This document shows, piece after piece, positions 59,901 to 64,000 of a stretch of 64,000 bases of DNA (within the stretch, counting starts at the first letter, position 1; each line of letters opens with the position of its first letter). Under the pieces are notes generated by a model. The model was not told the origin of the DNA and did not search any database. It saw nothing but the letters and a program-made list of their open reading frames with translations. Origin of the DNA: Euclidia mi (lineage: Eukaryota; Arthropoda; Insecta; Lepidoptera; Erebidae); NCBI GenBank assembly GCA_944739405.2, contig OX123196.2, positions 52,118,196 to 52,182,195 of the forward strand, read 5' to 3'. Made by a program: the position numbers and the translations under genes.

Positions 59901-59982
59901 CAATGTTCAAACGACTGTCACAGACTGGCTTAAAAAACATGACTATGACCAAACGGAATCCTTGCTAACCTACATTAGTTAA
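56955..59982 (+). pseudogene. LINE ORF2: APE endonuclease plus reverse transcriptase (YADD), nearly complete
   Basis: One frame holds the whole ORF2 apart from three TAA stops (57855-57857, 58170-58172, 58992-58994) and a frameshift near 59760-59820, after which the C-terminus continues to 59982. The endonuclease part has HINIRSI, ILTECW (catalytic Glu), GDINIDI (Asp/Asn) and ITDHKP (Asp-His; the usual Ser is Thr here). The RT part has WDGISALLLK, PIHKGGDR, NYRPISVLP, YGFRTGVST, FLDLSKAFDTV, GVPQGSILGP, the catalytic YADDTAII (about 59139-59162) and KYLGVHID. All catalytic motifs survive, so inactivation is by recent point lesions. The clade (jockey/CR1-group) is inferred from motif style. 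The real initiation codon may be a Met downstream of 56955. Confidence 0.85.
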
Positions 59983-60060
59983 TACAAGAACTTGTTACAG
60001 ATAGACAAACATATACCGCTCACTCACTTTTTTGTAAAATTACTTCCTATGTCCTGAAAA

Positions 60061-61388
60061 ATATAATAAACGATGTCCAATAAAAACACCTTTTCCCTGG
60101 ATACCACTTAAAGCGGCACTATCCGATCCAAACTATTTATGAACAACATAATTTATTAACATCAACAAATACAGTAAATTCAAATAAAATTACAACAGTA
60201 TATTGATGTTTTTAATCCATAGAGATTATTTTAAATCACCGTATCGGCCAATCGTCGCCGTCTTTCCCACAGAGACACAAAACTTCGATTATATTGTAAA
60301 TCGATACCCGATATCGATTACAAAGGGCCGATCGATAGGCTATCGTCACGACCCGATATACCGTTATAAGACAGTAGTTGCTTAATATTTGATAAATAGA
60401 ACCTACTTAACTACTTGAAGAAGGTTTTATGGTGTAGATTTCTTGTCTATGAGTCGTTTTGTTTGTTTTTATGGAAAAGTGTTTAATAATTTTATGGCGT
60501 GATGGTATGCGGTTATTTATAACCGTAGACTTTTGTTAAATCAGATAGAACTATTATTTGTGGTTTGCCCAACTTTCGTTATAATGTCTCTTGATACCTT
60601 ACCACAGGCCATCTGATCCCAACCAGCTTGAGCCTGTACCATCGCTAGCAGTCAATAGATAAACAGACTTAAGGCGCTGTACCTAGTCAAAATAGGCTTC
60701 ACAAAACAGTTTTTTAGCCAAATGTATACATGTTAGAGCAGCTAAAAAATATATGTTAATCTTGATCATATTTATGGGGGGACCATTGTGTTCAAAACAC
60801 GTTTTCGGTAAATTTTCTCGATAAAAAAAACCATAAAATAACCATTTAAATTGAAATTGTAGCAATTGTAACTGTATTATTTATAAACAAATCTTGATAA
60901 TATTAATAACAGTGATGTAATATATGTATAATAATAAAGGGAACTGTTGTTTTTATTTATCGATTGGAATAAGATATTTGTAAGGATTAATGTATTTAAT
61001 GATAAATAACTCGTTCTGAACGTCCCGTCGTCGTCGCGCTTCTCTTTCTTATGTATACAATCCGACAGTGACAGCAACAGCTGAACTCAGTAGCTGTACA
61101 CGGCGCCTTAATGTAGTAATACAAAAAACCATTATCTTCATCAATCTTGTATATAACCTGTCCTACTGCTAGCTGCTCGGCACAGGCCTCTTCTCATTAC
61201 CTAAGTTATGACTTTTCGTAGTGTGCGCCACGGGACTAAAGTTTTATTAAACCCAAGTCTCTCTGCGAAGCAGATTATCGGTCTCACTACTAGGATATCG
61301 CTGCTTCTATTCCTAACTATTAATACTTGGTTCCATAAATTTAGTTGAAGCCTTCTCACATGAACAAACTTTTAACCCCTATTTAATC
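60061..61388. other. Stretch without genes; CGAT-rich patch at 60240-60365
   Basis: The patch has about eight CGAT/ATCG tetramers, including ACCCGATATCGATT and GGCCGATCGATAGG, within 125 bases. The rest is AT-rich with nothing recognised. Confidence 0.4.
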
Positions 61389-61612
61389 TGACTGCACGGT
61401 TGGCGTAGTGGTTTAAGCGGTCGCCTCGCCGCTTGACACTGCGCTGAGTGTTGTGGATTCGATCCCCACACGAGACAACACTTTGTGTGATCCATAAATT
61501 GTTGTTTCGAGTCTGGGTGTTCATTGTGTCCGTTGGTTGTATGTTTGTAAAGTCCCCCGCGACACAGGATTTAGTCTTAGTGCGGGAGTTGTCTTTTTAA
61601 AAAGAAAAAGAA
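61389..61612 (+). mobile_element. tRNA-headed SINE, family B, full-length
   Basis: ACTGCACGGTTGGCGTAGTGG head, box B GTGGATTCGATCCCCAC, body GTTTCGAGTCTGGGTGTTC and GTAAAGTCCCCCGCGACAC, tail GGAGTTGTCTTT followed by an A-rich run. Confidence 0.85.
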
Positions 61613-63297
61613 TAAAGAATCCTTTAGGCGTGAAATATTTAAAAACTTTATGGATTTCTTCATCAAAGGAACCCACTGTCCAAAAATCATGTTTCTAGCT
61701 TTAGTAATTTAGGCTCAGCAATGATATGCTCTTCAGGACAGTGTTTGTTATATGGATGATGGTCTACACATAGATATATCATATTTTCACACAAAAAAGC
61801 TTATACTTTTTATCGTCACACCACGAGGGCGACACCGCAGGCAAAAGTTAGTAGTCTTATAAATCCATCTTACAGCTCATCTTCACCATTCTTATTAAGT
61901 ACTCGACAGTTCTCGTAGGCAGTTCTTTATCTTCATTAACCAGTTAATCCCATTTGTTCGGCGTCGTTTTGAGTGAGTGCATTGTCAATCACTGCGGCAC
62001 CCATTGGAATGATATACTTATTGGATTTGAATGCAATTTATTAAAGAAAGTAGGTTAGTGTTACAGTTTGTCTGTGCGTATAAAATACTTGCCTTAATTG
62101 ACCCATCACTCATTCATTAACGTTTGCGTAAGGCTTTGGCCTTAACTAGGGTAGAGAATTTGGATATTTGAGGTCAGTTATTGCTAGAATCCTTACTCAC
62201 TTCAATAGGCTTGTGTCCACTAAGAATAAATCGGTTTGATTGTAGTGTCTATAGATTCATTATGATTTTAAGATGTCAATAAAGTTTATTATATAGTATA
62301 AAAAGGTATAATTAATGTCATTTTTAGGATTCTAAAACTAAAAATAATGTATTTATTGTTGTGACAGTGAACACCAATCAGAGAGCATTACGTCAAACAG
62401 TACGTCCGCCATTCATGTTGTTGACGTTTTAGTAGTAAATACAACTAAAACGTCAAACTTTCTACCTGTCAAAACGAATATATCAAAATAAAAGTGGGTA
62501 CATCAGACCATTCACGGTTTCTTTTGTTTTGCACTTTGTGATATCACTCAACCGCCATGATGGTTTACAGCGTTTTCGTGTCAAATTCAAAAAGGTTTTT
62601 AAACAGCCGTAATTAGTAATGTTGCTGATCGATTTTTGAAGAAAAAATCAGGTATTTCAGTTTAACATATAATAAAGGAACGAATCAATCGCTAATTATA
62701 TTTTAGGACACAAGCCTATTGAAGTATTAATTATTTTAATGTTGGAAATATCTACACTCATTATTGATTCCGAGCAGGATTGTACTAATATTAAAAAAAA
62801 TGTCGCTAACTACCGGACCGGGCTTAATAATTCATATTAGTTATATGTATTTCGATCCTTATAAGGATAACTTAAGCAAGCGTATATTTCTTTATAGCCA
62901 ATCTCCTAATACAGGCACAATTAAGACCCAAGTGCACTCCAAATAAACATTCCCTTCGCCATATCAAGTCAAGAATGTGCCGTAATATCGCAGCTGTCAA
63001 ATGTCCACGGTGTGTTGCACAACTATGGGATCAGTTTCGTGTAATGTGTCGGACAAACAGATAGACACGGTGTCCCGTTGGATATATTAGTAAGACAAAT
63101 ATGGCGGGAACTTGTATTCAAAGTGCTATAAAACGCACATGTCTTGTCGGTTATTTATAGTGTGAAATTCCGTTTATTGAAAATTCAATTACGTACTTAT
63201 TCTGTCGATTTAAGTTATTGAGTATGTCCGTGATTATTATATTTGATCCTCGTGCTGGGCAAGGTGTATTTCAGAGATCGAAATTGGAAATTTATTT
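61613..63297. other. Stretch without recognised genes; one hairpin
   Basis: TTGACGTTTTAGT (62421-62433) pairs with 62444-62456 around a 10-base loop. Several ACGTCA-like motifs lie nearby. No gene supported. Confidence 0.4.
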
Positions 63298-63420
63298 GTG
63301 CACCCCTACGGTCCCCATGGAACGTACATGCCAAATTTCAACTTCTTACGCCAAATAGTTTTGGCTGTGGCTTATTTTCTTTCTGTTAGATAGCAAATGA
63401 AGACTTTTATATAAACAGAC
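63298..63420 (-). mobile_element. Helitron-like fragment
   Basis: GTGCACCCCTACGGTCCCC, ACGTACATGCCAAATTTC and the eroded ACTTTTATATAAAC end match the minus strand of the 207-bp family. The 3' end is missing. Confidence 0.5.
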
Positions 63421-63437
63421 AGATATATAGGTCTATC

Positions 63438-63815
63438 GGCAGCGATAGCCGAGTGGAGATACCAACAGACTGCCATGCAGAGGGTATCGGGTTCGAATCC
63501 ACGGCGCGCACCAATGACTTTTCGGAGTTATGTGCGTATTGAATGATTAATTATCGCTTGTCCCGTGCCTCGGAGAGCACGTTAAGCCGTCGGTCCCGTT
63601 TGTCATGAAGATCTTTGACAGTCGTTACAGGGCGTCAGTACCTTCTAAATGAACTGACACTAGTCTAAACCATGGAATATCGCTATCCCTTAGGGTTGCA
63701 GAGGTCAGACAGGCAGTCGCTCTGTGGAAAAGCTAATATTCAGCCAAATCCGGTTAGACTAGTAAGCGGACCCCAGATTGAAACTGGGATAACGCTAAGA
63801 GGATGATGATGATGA
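63438..63815 (+). mobile_element. tRNA-headed SINE, family C, body type 2, nearly full-length
   Basis: Head GCAGCGATAGCCGAGTGG (box A) and GGGTTCGAATCC (box B), then GCACCAATGACTTTTCGG, TTATCGCTTG, CCCGTGCCTCGGAGAGCACG, CCATGGAATATCGCTATCCC and AACTGGGATAACGCTA. It ends in GATGATGATGATGA. The head resembles a Leu/Ser-type tRNA. Confidence 0.8.
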
Positions 63816-64000
63816 CAGATATATAGGTCTGTCAGCCCAATAATATATTGCTATAGGAGTAATATCAATTACTGAACTCGCTCGATTGATTCGCAGCCAC
63901 CGCACGCGTACGTACGAGTCTATCATATGCGTGGGTGCTTTTATTTGTTGGCTAGCAGAGTAATACGTAAACGCAGAAGTATGTAAGCATAAAGTATGTA

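Larger units (their letters stand above)
55763..60060 (+). mobile_element. Nearly complete second LINE
   Basis: ORF1 and ORF2 are in order with a 220-base A/C-rich spacer containing repeated ACACATA-type pieces. The 5' UTR probably begins somewhere in 55570-55762. The 3' end is somewhere after 59982; the AT-rich stretch to about 60080 contains AATAAA-like signals (ATATAATAAACG, CCAATAAAAAC), but I see no clear poly-A tail or target duplication. Confidence 0.75.
28410..64000 (+). other. Intron 2 of the lectin-like gene (at least 35 kb, open to the right)
   Basis: No further exon with SUEL-type cysteines is recognisable downstream, so the gene appears to continue beyond 64000. The interval 28410-29304 itself shows no repeat or gene, other than short hairpins near 29197-29270 (GAGCAAAGCTC and a TAGCTATCGC region). 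Confidence 0.4.

Noticed and set aside
1..64000. CRISPR array, operon or bacterial defence system
   Set aside because: The tandem repeats here have units over 100 bp without spacers, and gene structure and repeats are those of an insect nuclear genome.

Overview
The window looks like nuclear DNA of a lepidopteran (moth or butterfly). It is AT-rich, has canonical spliceosomal splice sites and a sparse gene content, and is packed with repeats of the kinds typical of lepidopteran genomes: tRNA-headed SINEs, Helitron-like elements starting TCTTAATATATAAAATCC and ending CTAG, several LINE types and TTAA-flanked MITEs. I see no prokaryotic or viral gene organisation, so most open frames over 60 codons are chance or repeat-derived.

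One host gene is supported. A signal-peptide exon (6854-6938, donor ATAG/GTATGT) and a 466-base exon (27944-28409, TTTTCTCTTTCAG acceptor, GTGAGT donor) join in phase over a 21-kb intron. They encode the N-terminus of a secreted or membrane protein whose Cys pattern resembles a SUEL-type (galactose-binding lectin, Eva-1/latrophilin-like) domain, interrupted by an Asn/Ser/Thr/Asp-rich insert with eight N-glycosylation sequons. The gene runs off the right side of the window. Its second intron is at least 35 kb and contains at 52425 a polypyrimidine-CAG/GTATGAGT junction that could be a recursive splice site or a 37-nt micro-exon.

Layout: 1-4428 is a decayed LINE with an SGNH-esterase-type ORF1 and a FADD reverse transcriptase, split by a TA-flanked foldback transposon. 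4856-6000 holds Helitron and SINE copies. 6854-27943 is exon 1 and intron 1, with a LINE tail split by a MITE (10390-11041), two elements carrying exact 120-bp in-frame tandem repeats (14915-16522), SINEs, an LTR-like GC-rich block and a TTAA MITE. 28410-55000 is intron 2, with SINEs, Helitrons, a THAP-domain pseudogene (31842-32338, minus), two more MITEs of the TTAA/ATAA group and a Helitron-like element amplified as a ~136-bp minisatellite (47454-50232). 55763-59982 is a nearly complete second LINE (coiled-coil ORF1; endonuclease plus YADD reverse transcriptase ORF2) inactivated by five stops and one frameshift. 60000-64000 holds further SINEs and unassigned DNA.

The strongest leads for something new are: the three TTAA/ATAA-flanked MITEs, which share outer ends and a central TGATGACGT motif but carry different CG-rich subterminal iterons; the 120-bp (40-codon) tandem repeat inside a terminal-inverted-repeat element; the possible recursive splice site; and a SINE whose 3' tail matches the coding end of a LINE in the same window. 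All calls come from reading the sequence, with no database search.
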